Below the pieces are notes generated by a model. The model did no database searches and was not told where the DNA came from. It was given only the letters and a program-made list of their open reading frames with translations. Source: Pyropia haitanensis (Eukaryota; Rhodophyta; Bangiophyceae; Bangiales; Bangiaceae). From it: DNA of 64,000 nt. How positions within the stretch are numbered: the stretch's first letter is position 1; each line of letters opens with the position of its first letter. The DNA lies in the NCBI GenBank assembly GCA_008729055.1, contig SDUX01000008.1, positions 5,171,756 through 5,235,755 on the forward strand, read 5' to 3'. Made by a program: the position numbers and the translations under genes. Shown in pieces: positions 34,572-44,848 of this stretch.

Positions 34572-35836
34572 CGCGGCGGCGCCCCCCCCCCCTCCGCCGG
34601 CGTCGGCTACTACGAGGTCACCCCCCCAGGGGATACCGGCTGGCGGCTGCTCGTCCTCGACACGATGCACGTGTCGGTCGCGTACCCGCCGGGCGACGCG
34701 CGGCGGGCGGCGGGGGAGGCGGCGCTGGCAGACGCCGCCGCGGCGGGCGCGGCGTGTGCGCAGGCGTGGAACGGGGGAGTGGGGGAGGCGCAGCGCCGGT
34801 GGCTGGAGGGGCGGCTGCGCGCGGCGGCGGCGGCCGGCGTGCAGGTGCTCGTGCTCGGCCACCACCCGCTGGTGCGGGAGGCGGCGGTACGTGTTTTTTT
34901 TTTGCTTGGCCGGGGGGGGGGAGGGCGGACGGCGACGCCCGTGTCGGTGGCGTGCGTGCCGCCCGCGTTTTGGTTGCTGGTTTGGAGGGTGGCGAGGGGA
35001 GCGGCGAAGGACGGCGCTTGGTTTTTTTTTTTTTTGTGTCGCCTGTGACCGGCTAGCGGCTGACGCGCAGTCGCTCTTTTCTCGCTGGGTGCACCCTGCG
35101 TGTGGCTGTGGTGGTGGCTGGGCACCGTGTGGGGCGTGGTGGTGGTGGCGTGGTGCAGTCCCGGCGGCACTTGGCGTGGGATGGCGACGCCGTCGCGGCG
35201 GTGCTGGACCGCCACGCGGGCGTCGTCCGCGCCTACTTTTGCGGCCACTTTCACCCGGTACGTCGGGGGGGGCGGGGAGGGGAGGGGAGGGGGTGCTGCT
35301 GCCCGGGCGGCTGTGGCACGGCCACACCCCCGCGGGCGCTCCTTCCTATGTGTGCCGTTCCCTCCTCCCCGTCTCGCGCCGTGCGTCGGCGCGGCCGCCG
35401 CGCCCGCGCCCGGCTGGGCGTGCGTCTCTTGGCCAAGCCGCTGACCCGCCACGCCGCTGCACCGCCGCGGGCGCTCGCCGGCGCTCCCCTCCCTCGCCGG
35501 TCTGGCCGCCTCTCCCTCCCCCCCCGCCACCGCGCAGGGCGGCTACACGGTGCGCGACAGCGGCGTCCACCACCTCACGTTTACCGCCATCCTCGACGCC
35601 CTCACCCCCGACGGCGGGCCGTCCAACGCGTGGGCGGTGGCGACCCTGGGTGCCGACGCGGTCGACGTGGAGGGGGGGGGGAGCAGCCGAGCTACCGCCT
35701 CTGCTGGGGGGGGCGCAAGCCGTCACCCGCCGCCGCCGCCCCCGATGCCCCGGCCGCCACCGCTGCCGCCGACGGGGCGGCGGCTGCCCCCGTGGTGGCC
35801 ACTCCGGCCGCGGGGGACGGTGCCACAAACGCGTGA
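33954..35836 (+). CDS. Metallophosphoesterase, ADP-ribose/CDP-alcohol diphosphatase type, 3 exons
   Basis: This family hydrolyses ADP-ribose, CDP-choline and related nucleotides with Mn2+. Exons are 33954-34886, 35159-35257 and 35538 onward, phase 0 at both junctions, with donors GTACGT and acceptors GTGCAG and GCGCAG. Motifs in order are FRLGITTDVQYA (metal Asp), HLGDLIDG (about 62-69), VVGNHC (His121), YYEV with WRLLVLDTMHVSVA, WNGGVGEAQRRWLEGRL, GHHPL (302-306) and GHFHP (340-344), continued by GGYTVRDSGVHHLTF in exon 3. A poly-Gly/Ala block from GGC runs (34480-34580) is inserted before YYEV. The nominal frame of exon 3 runs on into 36596, but a one-base change in the G10 run at 35672-35681 would give a family-like end (EQPSYRLCWGGRKP) and a stop at 35836, which I take as the end. 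An alternative start lies upstream at 33699. Confidence 0.8.
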
Positions 35837-36430
35837 TCGAGTGCGGACGGGTGAGGTGGGGGGTGGGGGAGGGGCGGTGCGCGGAACCGCAGAGATTCCC
35901 CGCGCCAGGTTGACCGTGAGCACCCCATCCACACGGTTCCGCAAAGGGGACCGCCTCGCCCATTCGCTCCGTGCGCCGTGTCGCCCCTGTCTGCCGTGCG
36001 GGGGCAGGGATGCACAAACTGCGCGCGGCGCAACCGCCGGCGCCTCCACCCTCCACCCGCGGCACCTGACAACCACCTACCGTGGTGGAAGCTCCCCCGA
36101 CGTACCGCGGCCAGGGGCGGGAGGGTGCCGCGCATTGGCCCACACAAAAGCCCCCCAGCGGCAGCCGCCGAGCGCAAGCCCACCGTCCGCGGGGGAGGAG
36201 GCCTCTGCCAGGCCGAGCTCCCGCCGCCTGCCCGCGCAGCGCGCGCCGAGCTCCCCACAGGAAGCGCCTCCGGCGGCCGCCTCCCGGGGATGCCCGCCTC
36301 GCACTGGAGACGAGAGCGCGTGCCTCACACCCCCACCGCCAACGCGGGGGCGGGGGCGGTGTGGCCGGCACGGTGCCTGCTGGGCGCATCGCCCAGCGCG
36401 CCGCCCGCGCCGGCCAGGCCGCCGGCGGTG

Positions 36431-38458
36431 TCACCAGCTCGCCGGCTGGGGGCACCGCGCCCCGCGGCTGGCCGGCCGGTCACCGGCACCGCCGCACGAG
36501 CACCACACGCCGAAACGCACAACCCGCATCGCGGCCCCCCCTCCCAAACGCCCCCTAGGCCGGCGGCAGCAGCGGCCACGGAAGCAGCGGCCGTAAGGAA
36601 GAGGCGGCCGCCCGCTCCGGCAGCGACGCTCCCTCTCCCCCCCCCTCGGGAACCTGCTCTGCCCACGAGCGCTCTCCCCCCCCCCTACCCCCCCCCCCCC
36701 AGGCAGCAGCATCCCGTCGGCGTCCCCGCTCTGCGGTGGCTCCCGCCGCGCAGCCAGCCGCGCCTCCCGCCGCGCCGCGTTGGACCGCACCGCCGCCGCC
36801 CGGTTCCGCACGATCCGCGCCCGCTCGGCCACGTCGGCGATCTCGTCCAGCACCAGCCGCCGCCGCCGCCGCCGCGCGCCACCGCCGGCGCGGTCCACAC
36901 CTGCGCCCGCCCGCCCGCCGCCGCCGGCCGCGCGCCGGCCGCGCGCCGCCGCCGCCGCCGCCGCCGCAGTCGGCGGCGCGCCTAGCCGCAGCGGCCGTGG
37001 CGGGGCGGCGCGGAGGAGCGACGAGAGCGCGACGGTGCGGAGGCGGAACGCCACGGCGGGTGACGCCGGCGTGCTGGCGAGCACCAGGGAGACCATGTCG
37101 GCGACGAGAGGACGGCCGCCGCTGCCGCTGCTGCCGCCGACGCCGCCGCCGTCTCCGCCGCCGGGGGGGGATAGCCCCGCCGGCGGGCAGGGCGCGTAGG
37201 CCATGCCGTACGATCCCGCGTAGTGGTCGTACCAGCCGGCCAGCGCGTCCGCCACGGCGGCGCAGGGGGTGAGGGGCGGCGGTGCGGGCCCGCCGGTCGT
37301 GACGGGCCCCACCGGCGTCATGGCCGCGCTCGTGCGCATGAGAAGGAACAGGCCGCCGCCGCTGCCGCTGCCGCGGCCACCCGCCGCCCCCGCCCCCCCA
37401 CCGCAGGCGCCGCCCTGCCCCAACACCGTCACCACGTGGACGCGCCCCCCCCGCCCCCCCCCGTCGGGCGCAACGTACTCGAGGATGGCCAGCCGCGACG
37501 CGAGCACACCCGGCGGCGCCTTGGTGGTAGTGAGCGTCAGGCCCTCGCCGGTGCCCCGATGGTAGACGCCCCGCACCACGGGCGGGAGGCAGAAGAGGTG
37601 GCCCGTGAGCGGGCTCAGCAGGTCCCGCTGCGTGTCAATAACAAAGTGGAGCGTCACCACCGCGTCGTCGTCGTCGTCGGCGTCGACGACGGGCAAGCCC
37701 GCCGACGGCGCCGCGGCGGCGGCCGCCGCCGCGACCGGCCCGCCGGGCGGCGGCGGTGCACCCCCCGCCGTCACGCCCTGCCCCCTCCCCCCCCCCCCCG
37801 CCCCTGCCCGCCCGCCTCCCCCAGCCGCCGCCGCCGCCGCCGCCACCGCCGCCGCCGCCGCCCACCGCCGCGGCAGCGGCGGCGCGTCGGCCGCCACCGC
37901 CATGACCGACATGACCGCGACGGCGGGCCCGAGGCCGCTGCCGTCCATCTCGTCGGCCGGCGCGTACGCGGCGGCCACCTCCGCCGCCGCCGCGGGCGCG
38001 GCCGTCGGGAAGCGCACCACCCGGTCCACCCCGGCCGCCGAGGCGACCGCCGCGGGGTGCGGCGCCGCCGCCGCGGCGCGGCGGGCGGCGCCAAACGCGG
38101 GCGCGCAGACGTTGCCGAGCCAGGCGCGGGCGCGGGGGGAGCGGCGGAGGAGGGCGAACTCGGGCATCGCCGCCGTCGCCGAGGGGGGGAGCGGCGTTGG
38201 AATGACGGGCGTGGCGCCGCCGCCGCCGGCCGCGCCAGCAGCCACAGGGGGTAGGGGGGGTGGGGGTGGAGGCGGGGGCGGGGGGGTGGCCCCGACGCCC
38301 GCCGCTCGTGGCAGCGGTGACGGCGGCGGCGGCGGCGGCGGCGGCGGTGACGGCATGGCGCCGCTGTCGCCAAAGCGCATCCACGACGCCACCGTCGCGC
38401 GGGCGGCTGCCAGCTGCGACGCGAGGCCCTGCACCCGCGGCAGCGCGTCGAGCTCCAT
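36431..38458 (-). CDS. Large Ala/Gly/Pro-rich protein, unrecognised, about 675 aa
   Basis: The ATG at 38458 begins MELDALPRVQGLASQLAAAR, an amphipathic helix, then a Pro-rich linker. A first ordered block covers PEFALLRRSPRARAWLGNVC to PADEMDGSGLGPAVAVMSVM. After Ala/Gly-rich DNA comes a second ordered block: VVTLHFVIDTQRDLLSPLTG, HLFCLPPVVRGVYHRGTG, LASRLAILEYVAP, and VADALAGWYDHYAGSYGMAY. Near the C terminus LVLDEIADVAERARIVRNRA and SNAARREARLAARRE form a strongly basic helix that resembles a bZIP basic region without its spacing. A G run near 36690-36700 makes the final 90 residues doubtful; another frame stops at 36685. Residue conservation looks genuine, but I cannot name a family; a transcriptional or lipid-binding (START-like) role is speculation. 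Confidence 0.55.
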   Translation of the reverse strand: MELDALPRVQGLASQLAAARATVASWMRFGDSGAMPSPPPPPPPPPSPLPRAAGVGATPPPPPPPPPPLPPVAAGAAGGGGATPVIPTPLPPSATAAMPEFALLRRSPRARAWLGNVCAPAFGAARRAAAAAPHPAAVASAAGVDRVVRFPTAAPAAAAEVAAAYAPADEMDGSGLGPAVAVMSVMAVAADAPPLPRRWAAAAAVAAAAAAAGGGGRAGAGGGGRGQGVTAGGAPPPPGGPVAAAAAAAAPSAGLPVVDADDDDDAVVTLHFVIDTQRDLLSPLTGHLFCLPPVVRGVYHRGTGEGLTLTTTKAPPGVLASRLAILEYVAPDGGGRGGRVHVVTVLGQGGACGGGAGAAGGRGSGSGGGLFLLMRTSAAMTPVGPVTTGGPAPPPLTPCAAVADALAGWYDHYAGSYGMAYAPCPPAGLSPPGGGDGGGVGGSSGSGGRPLVADMVSLVLASTPASPAVAFRLRTVALSSLLRAAPPRPLRLGAPPTAAAAAAAARGRRAAGGGGRAGAGVDRAGGGARRRRRRLVLDEIADVAERARIVRNRAAAVRSNAARREARLAARREPPQSGDADGMLLPGGGGVGGGESARGQSRFPRGGERERRCRSGRPPLPYGRCFRGRCCRRPRGRLGGGAAMRVVRFGVWCSCGGAGDRPASRGARCPQPASW

Positions 38459-39010
38459 CAAGCGCGAGACGGGCACAATGTGGACGGGGGGGAATAGGGG
38501 TAAAATGGTGGGAGAAGAGGAGGGAAGAAGGACCTGGCAGACAGGCGTGGGGTAGGAGGGGGGGGAGGAACGCGGGGGGAGCGTGGTGGTAAGGCAGGGG
38601 AGCAGGCGGAGGGCGGGAGGCTGGTCAGACGACCTGCGTGACTGGGTGGGGCTGTCGTGGCGCAGCGGCTGTCAGCCACCAGCGTCGGTCTGAGGCGGCT
38701 GACCAACGGGAGGGAAACGCTGGCGTCGGGATTGAAAGCACCGCCTTTCAACCGGCGGAAATCCTCAAGCAAACCAACCACGTAGGTGTACCGCGTGGCA
38801 GGAAGGGGGTGGCGATGATGAGCACGGCGCCCACTGAGCTCTCTCTGGAAGCCACGCCACGGGCTGCTACACCCCGTATGAGGCCCTCTTCACAGCCCGC
38901 ACCGCCTCTGCTCGCTGGTCAGTTTGTGCACTCCGTCTGCGCAAGACAAACCGGTACGAAAAACAGGCCGTTGTGTTGTATTGCCAGAGGAGACCACACC
39001 AGACGCCCCC
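38459..39010. other. Intergenic between two minus-strand genes
   Basis: This is the 5' region of the gene ending at 38458 and the 3' region of the desaturase gene. Composition is more balanced than in the coding sequence, and I see no gene. Confidence 0.45.
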
Positions 39011-40642
39011 CTACTCGAGCTTCAGCTCGGCTGGTTGCCCGGCCGCCCCCATCGCCTTGAGGTGCTTGACGTGCGCGCCAATGGCCGCCCCAAACGACGG
39101 CAGCACCTTGTACTCGAGGCCGTACCGCTTGCACACCTCAATCACCACCGGCGCCACCGCAGGGTAATGGTACTGCGAGACAGTCGGGAAAAGGTGGTGG
39201 ACCACCTGGTAGTTAAGACAGCCCGACAGGTACGCCGCCATCGGCGAGCCGTGCGCGTAATCAATCGACGTCCGCACTTGCGCGGCCGCCCACTCGTCCT
39301 CAAACACCGCCGGGCACTCCTTGGCCGCCCGCTTGGTCTGATCCGCAAACAGGAAGTCCGCCTCGGACGACACGTGCGACACCTGGAAGTTAAAGGCCAG
39401 CCAGTAGCCAGTGGTAAACTCCGCCACAAAGAAGAGGGCGACAAAGAGGGCACCGCGGACAACGCCGACCGCCGCCAGCGGCATGAGCACCCGCCAGGTC
39501 AACCAGAACAGCTTGGACGCCGCCTGCCGCAGGTAGTCCTGCGTGCTAATGGGGTTCACCCGAATCGGCCCGTTAGTGTGCTGCGAAAACACCTCCACAA
39601 TATCCTGCACCCGCGACTTGAGGCCCAGGATGCCGTACAGCGGAAGCAAGTAAATGTGCTGGTACGCGTAAATGCCCGTCCACAGCTGCTGCGGGAGGAG
39701 GCGGCGGGCATCACCCGACAGCGCAACGGGCAAGTCCGGGTCGGCGCCCATAACATTGGTGTACACGTGGTGGCCAATGACGTGCTGGTTGCGCCACGAC
39801 AGCATGCTGCTGCCGCTAAACCAGTCGAGCGAAGCGCGGCCGACCGTCCACCACCACGCCTCCGAGTGCCCAATCGACGCGTGCGACGCGTCGTGCATCC
39901 AGCCCGTCAAGGGGAGACCCTGGCACACCCCAAAGGCAATGGCCGCGGCAAAGCGGGCCGCCGTCGGCACGCTGTCGGCGCAAAAAGCGGCATAAAAGAA
40001 GACGAGTGCCAGCGCGTACGCCGGTGCCATGCGGACCAGCCCCGTCAGCGGGTTCTTCGGGTCCTCCCCCGTAGACTCAAAGTGAGCCGCCACCGCGGCG
40101 GCCGCCTCCTTGTAAAACCCAGAGTCCGCCTTATACACTGGGTGCTCCAGGGTGCCGAGCGTCCCAATCTTATACTTTGCCAGCACTGCCGCGGGCTTGG
40201 ACGTAAACGGGTGGTACGACAGGAACAGGTCCGTCGCTTCACGGCCAACAGATAAGAGCAGGAGCTCCCGGCCGCCCGGGTGCGAGTCCACAAATGCCGT
40301 CACGTCATAGACGTTGCCGTGAATGGCAATCCAAGCGCTCTCCGCCGTGTTGTGGGCCGCCACCTCTTCCCAAGTATAGACAGCGTCGGCCTTGGCAAAC
40401 GCCTCGGGTGGGGAGAGCACCTGCTGGACGCGGCCGCAGAGGCCAGCGTCGAGCGCCCATGAAACCGCCTCGGCGGCAAACGCCCACACCCCCGTCACGG
40501 CCCACAGCGGCACCGCGCGGGTGGCGGCGGCCGCCGCTGCGACGGCGGTCGCCGTCGCAAAGGCCGCCCGCCGGTCGAGCCAAATGCCCCGCCCGCCGGC
40601 GCGGGCGCCACGGAGGACACTGGCAGCCGCAGTGGCCGTCAT
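39011..40642 (-). CDS. Cytochrome b5-fused front-end fatty acyl desaturase, 543 aa
   Basis: Front-end (delta-5/6/8 type) desaturases introduce double bonds between an existing double bond and the carboxyl end of acyl chains, in the ER. The N-terminal cytochrome b5 domain (about residues 90-160) carries heme ligands in HPGG (121-124) and in FLSYHPF. Three histidine boxes follow: HDASH (250-254), HVIGHH (287-292) and QVVHH (479-483). Gln in place of the first His of the third box is the hallmark of front-end enzymes. Hydrophobic pairs lie between the boxes. A 90-residue N-terminal extension with a hydrophobic Ala/Val stretch precedes the b5 domain and could be an anchor or targeting peptide. 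The ATG at 40642 is preferred to an upstream open extension to 40783. There is no intron. Regioselectivity cannot be read from the sequence; EPA or arachidonate synthesis is the likely pathway. Confidence 0.95.
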   Translation of the reverse strand: MTATAAASVLRGARAGGRGIWLDRRAAFATATAVAAAAAATRAVPLWAVTGVWAFAAEAVSWALDAGLCGRVQQVLSPPEAFAKADAVYTWEEVAAHNTAESAWIAIHGNVYDVTAFVDSHPGGRELLLLSVGREATDLFLSYHPFTSKPAAVLAKYKIGTLGTLEHPVYKADSGFYKEAAAAVAAHFESTGEDPKNPLTGLVRMAPAYALALVFFYAAFCADSVPTAARFAAAIAFGVCQGLPLTGWMHDASHASIGHSEAWWWTVGRASLDWFSGSSMLSWRNQHVIGHHVYTNVMGADPDLPVALSGDARRLLPQQLWTGIYAYQHIYLLPLYGILGLKSRVQDIVEVFSQHTNGPIRVNPISTQDYLRQAASKLFWLTWRVLMPLAAVGVVRGALFVALFFVAEFTTGYWLAFNFQVSHVSSEADFLFADQTKRAAKECPAVFEDEWAAAQVRTSIDYAHGSPMAAYLSGCLNYQVVHHLFPTVSQYHYPAVAPVVIEVCKRYGLEYKVLPSFGAAIGAHVKHLKAMGAAGQPAELKLE

Positions 40643-41080
40643 GGTTGAGGGGGACAAAGGATCGTCAGCACAAAGGCGAGCTGACGGCGGCGATGGGGGA
40701 AAAGGGGGGGAAGGGGATGGTTGCCAGGTTGGACTAGGCACCCGACAGCAAAGCTTCGTCGTTGCCCCACCTCGACACAACACACAGTGTCAAGCCCACC
40801 GGCTACGCGGCGGGCCGCAGCGATAGCAGCCACCCTCCCCCAAGTGTGCGGTAGACCATGAACGTGCCCCTCCCCCACCCGGTCCCTCCCCGCATGCCCC
40901 ACTCGATCGGCCGGCGCACCACGCAGCCGGCGAGGAGCGGCTGGGCCCGCGCGGAACCTCCGACGGGCGAATCGTCGCGTCGGCCGCGGCGGCGGCCCTG
41001 ACCTCGGTCGCCTGCCAGCCGCGGCTACTGTGGGCCTTCCGATGCCGGCCTCGACAATACGTGGCGGCCTCCCAGCCATA
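40643..41080. other. Desaturase 5' flank
   Basis: This holds the upstream sequence of the desaturase gene. Frames are open in several directions but nothing is recognisable. Confidence 0.4.
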
Positions 41081-42110
41081 GGTCAGGGAGGGGCATGAGA
41101 TGTTTTGATGTTGTTTCTCCACGTGTCTCTCCAGACTGAATGGGCAATCAGCAATTACACCCTTCGAGTAAGTAACTTTCCGGATCCATTGCGCTTCCGC
41201 TCCGTTCGTTTGGGCGGAGTAGACGCCGCGACACTCCACGCTGATGCTCCCCGAGTATCCCGCCAAAGAAAAGAGCGTTGCTGTCGTGCAAGAGGTGTAG
41301 CAGCGGCCAAGTCGCCGTCATCCCCTCTCCGGTGCCTTAAGATCCGTCTCAGTGAGGCACGTGGTCGAAGTCCATCTTTGCCGCTGTGTAACTCTGAGAC
41401 TCTCCAAGCCTCGACGACAAAACGCAAACCATTGGAAAGCGGGACTCCTGGATTGTCTGTTGGTGTCACATATTGAAGCTTTTCTTTCGCTCTTGGTCCC
41501 ATTGCGGCGCTTCCAGAAATTGCTTGTACAGTTTTCTGTAGGTTTCCCACTGAAAAGGAACGACAGGGGACTTCTTGCTACAAAAGGGGCGGTTTTGAGA
41601 TGCTTCACGAGGTGAGCCACGACGAGCGGCGCAGGAATAGCTTCAACAGAGCTATACTTGGGATGCGAGACCCAGAAGCGTCGTCGGGAAGCGCTGTCAT
41701 ACACTTGATTTCGTGCGAACAGTGGTTTTCCGGTTCGGAGTCTTCTCTGCAGACCAGCAACGCTGCTGGCCAACGTGAACAAACTACAGAAGAACCGCCG
41801 CCACCATATCGTGACAAAAACGTCTATGACACCTGCCTTTTCATGTGAGAAAGACTTGTAGCTACGCACGACGGCCGTTGAGGAGGCGTCTTCCGCCCGT
41901 TTCTGTTAAGTATGTACGGCTTCCGAAGCATATTGTAAGATCGAGCACTCGAGAAATGAGAAGGACAAAAGCACCACAACAAAAAGGAGCTCCTTGTTCA
42001 GCAGCGGACGGTTGATATTTTGGTCTTGCCCGGGCCATCGACACTTTCGGCGTCGGTTTCTCATGCTGACGCTCCCGTACTCTGTCTTACAGGGCCTCAT
42101 TGGTTGAGGT
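41081..42110. other. AT-richer island, possible degraded mobile or transferred DNA
   Basis: Base composition is near balanced, in contrast to the flanks. A minus-strand frame at 41318-41869 (183 codons) is open (WVSHPKYSSVEAIPAP, HLVKHLKTAPFVARS) without recognisable domains. I found neither TIRs nor LTRs for it. Confidence 0.35.
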
Positions 42111-42581
42111 GCGCCCAGAAGACGGGGACGAACTGGGTCTACGGCAAAGGGGACGGGCCGGCGCTCGCTACTTCGCCCCTGCGCTCAGAGGCGGCGGGCG
42201 GGAGCGAGGGAAACCAGTAGAGGGCAGAGGGGACTGAACAACCTGTTCAGGAGGGACAGGGACTGGGGGGGACAGAGGTGAGGGAACACATCTCCACCCT
42301 TCCCCCAACTCCGCGTGGGCGGGCTGCCACCGCAACACAGACTTGCAGTGAGAGGGCAGAGCGGGGGAATCTCTCTGCGGGGGGAGGGGCACCGGAACCT
42401 CGTCATGGCGTAGGGGGGTGTGCACCGGGGAGCGGATCCAGGCCACACCGCGCGCCGCGTCAAAGCAGCTTCCGGGAGGAGAGAAGACGCCGCGGCTCGT
42501 CCTTCGACGGGCGCGCGGGATCTGCTTCCACAAAGGACGCGACCCCCCTCCCCTACAGCCGCCCGCCCGCGTGCCAGACAG

Positions 42582-43790
42582 CGCAGTGCCTGCTAAACCG
42601 TCTCAAAAAATTCTTGCTTTTCCTTTGCTTGGGCCGGCCCGCAAGCAGTTGTCACCGTCTGTTTCGACAGTGTGAGCCCCGATTTTTCTCAGTTTTTTTG
42701 TTTTTCATTTACATGGGTGCCTTTCGGTCCATCGACGGAGTTCATCTCATACGGACAGAAGCGCATGGAGCTCAGCTGTCTGGCCATAGAAAATCACCGA
42801 TGGCGACGGACCGAAACGCTTCACTGCAGGGCTCCATGCAATCCGCACCTTGGGACGTTTGCAATGACCGCAAGGTGGCTTGTGGTCGCCGCAAACCATC
42901 TTGCGGAGTCGCCTCTGCATGGGCCATTGCGGCGAAAATCTCCCGCACTCTGCGGGGCCCGGTGGTAAGAAAAGTGACGTCGAGGGAGACGCCTTGACGA
43001 GGCGCTTGACGACCCGGCTTGGGCGGATGGCGTAGCGCGAAGGGGTGGCACCCTCTTCCTCCCCCCCCCCCTCCACTCCGCTCAACCGCTTCTCTGCCCG
43101 CAGGTAGCCCCCTTACCTTCACTCCCCCACGCCCGTCCGCTCTCCCCCCGTTCTCGTCCGTGGGGGTCGCAGTGATGACGGCTCTTTGGGGCGCTGCGGA
43201 GCGGCAGCCACTGCAGGCTGTGGTAACTGGTAACGGTGGCGCTGTGCGGGGATGGTGCCCGCCGTCAACTTCGCTTCAGCCGATAGTAGCTCCCTCTCCC
43301 GCCTCCCCCTTCCCTCAGCACGCCTCCGCTTCCCCCTCGCTCTCGACGGTAGGTATCGCCATGGAAGCGGCATCCACTGAGGCGTAGAAGCCGGACCCTG
43401 ATTGCCTGCGGCAGGAGGTGGAAATACTCCGCCTTGAGGTGTGCGGCTCGACTGCGGTGCTGTTGCAGGTAAACGAGCAGCTACTGTCTCAGCGGAAGAG
43501 CGAGAACCCGGCGCTGGTCCAGGTAGCCAGGACGGCCCAGGGCTTCGAACACCTGTTCCGTCCTGGTCTCTGATTGGGTACGCTGCGACGGTCGTTGACC
43601 GTCGCGGCGTGGGAGATTTCCGCAAAGGGTCGCGCAAGAATGGCTGACTTGCGGAACAAGCAGACTCCACAGAAAAATCTTGCTTGTCCCGCAGACTGGC
43701 TTGCGTGAAAGCAAGATCCGACGCAAGCCCGCAAGGGGCACCGCAACCGAAAAAGCAGGTTTTTTTTGAGACGGTTTAGCAGGCACTGCG
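42582..43790. mobile_element. 1.2-kb TIR DNA transposon with dead cargo ORF
   Basis: The ends are about 40-bp inverted repeats beginning CGCAGTGCCTGCTAAACCGT (3 mismatches in 40). A perfect 3-bp duplication CAG flanks it (42579-42581 and 43791-43793). Subterminal zones contain many CTTGC/GCAAG pentamers in both orientations, especially at 43635-43735, as expected for transposase-binding repeats. The first bases CGC(A/T)G, the AAACC(C)GT core and the CNG target duplication resemble the two 727-bp elements, although most of the TIR differs. No intact transposase is present. Confidence 0.85.
43019..43573 (+). pseudogene. Coiled-coil ORF remnant inside the transposon, in-frame TAG
   Basis: The frame reads through Pro/Ser-rich protein to a TAG at 43385-43387, then continues in the same frame as CLRQEVEILRLEVCGST and LLQVNEQLLSQRKSENPAL, a heptad-like coiled coil, to TGA at 43571-43573. 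The downstream part lacks its own ATG. It looks like a captured gene fragment or former transposon protein broken by one stop codon, unless read-through or an intron removes it. Confidence 0.4.
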
Positions 43791-44018
43791 CAGCGGTCGC
43801 GGCGGCAACGTCCCCCGCGCCGCGGCCGCGAGGCCGCCGCGGGCAGCGGCACCACGCGCCCCCCGCGGCACGGCCGTGGTCACACGTGCGGGCACACCCC
43901 TGCTCGTGCGCACCCGCCGCCAGCGCGCCGCCGCCCGCCCGGCGCCGAGCGGCGCACGAGCACTGTCACGCCCGATAACGAGGTACACGTGTTCCTTGTC
44001 GCCGAGTGGAGGGCCCCG

Positions 44019-44201
44019 CCGTATTGCTGTCTTCTCAATTTTGTCCGATCTGGTAGAAGTCACGAGCCGGGTCCAGAGCTGGTCAACTGCGTCTCAGCCA
44101 TCCATGCAGCCGGATAAAATGGATCGACCAATAGAAAGTTGACTAGACCCAGTCTTGACTTTTGATCACATCGGACAAAATTGGGAGGACTACAATACGT
44201 T
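44019..44201. mobile_element. Foldback (MITE-like) element
   Basis: The left arm starting near CGTATTGCTGTC and the right arm ending in CAATACG are inverted repeats of about 60 bp. The best core is CAATTTTGTCCGAT against its complement ATCGGACAAAATTG, and similarity continues through GGGTC and GTCAACT. The two arms nearly meet, so the element can form one long hairpin. Its AT content contrasts with the neighbouring DNA. No target duplication was decided. Confidence 0.6.
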
Positions 44202-44848
44202 GCTCGCCTTGGTAGAGGGGCCGACGCGAGCGCCGCCATCATCAGGTGGGTCACGTGGCATGCAACGGGCGCCCTCAAGGCTGGCGCGAGTCCTGATTGG
44301 GCGGGCGCCGGGCCGCGCGCGGGGCGCAAGACGACGCGCACGGCGCGGACGGGATCGTCTGCAGCTGCTGCTGCGTTGCAACACTGCTTCCCCCCCCCGC
44401 CGAGATCATTGTTGCGCATGTGAGATTGCGGGGCTCGCGGTGCTGTGGCATCATCGCTGCACATGAAGCGGCACGGTGGGCTGGACCGGGGGTGCGGAGA
44501 CGGGCGCCCGGCTCGTCGTTTGTATTGCCAGCTTACCTCGTCCTTCTTTCTCCCTCTTGTCCTCCACTTCAGCGGCTAACGTCCTCAGAGTCCGTGGCGA
44601 ACGCGCTCCGCGTCCGTGGTCAACGGGCCCACGCCTTGAAGTAGGCAGCCAACGGCGGGGCGCGGGGAGGGCGGTGGGGGGAACCGCCGGCAGCGCGACG
44701 TCCCCGCGCCCGCCCGTGCGCGCGGCGGCTTTGGCGGCGGCGGCTTTGGCGGCGGCAGTCGCGGCGGCAGCAGCCAAAGCGGCAGCGGCAGCGGCAGCGG
44801 CAGCGGCAGTGGCAGCGGCGGTGGCTGCGTGTGCCAGCGGCGTAGGTC
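44202..44848. other. Upstream region of the 44.8-kb membrane-protein gene
   Basis: This is GC-rich, with a GGC/GCA repeat (44720-44830) directly before the start codon. I see no separate gene. Confidence 0.4.

Noticed and set aside
36685..36900. bZIP domain in the 36-38 kb protein
   Set aside because: The basic helix lacks the N-x7-R spacing and no leucine zipper follows; only a weak resemblance remains.
38924..40255. 443-codon plus-strand frame antisense to the desaturase
   Set aside because: It is an Arg/His-rich shadow; the minus strand contains cytochrome b5 and all three histidine boxes.
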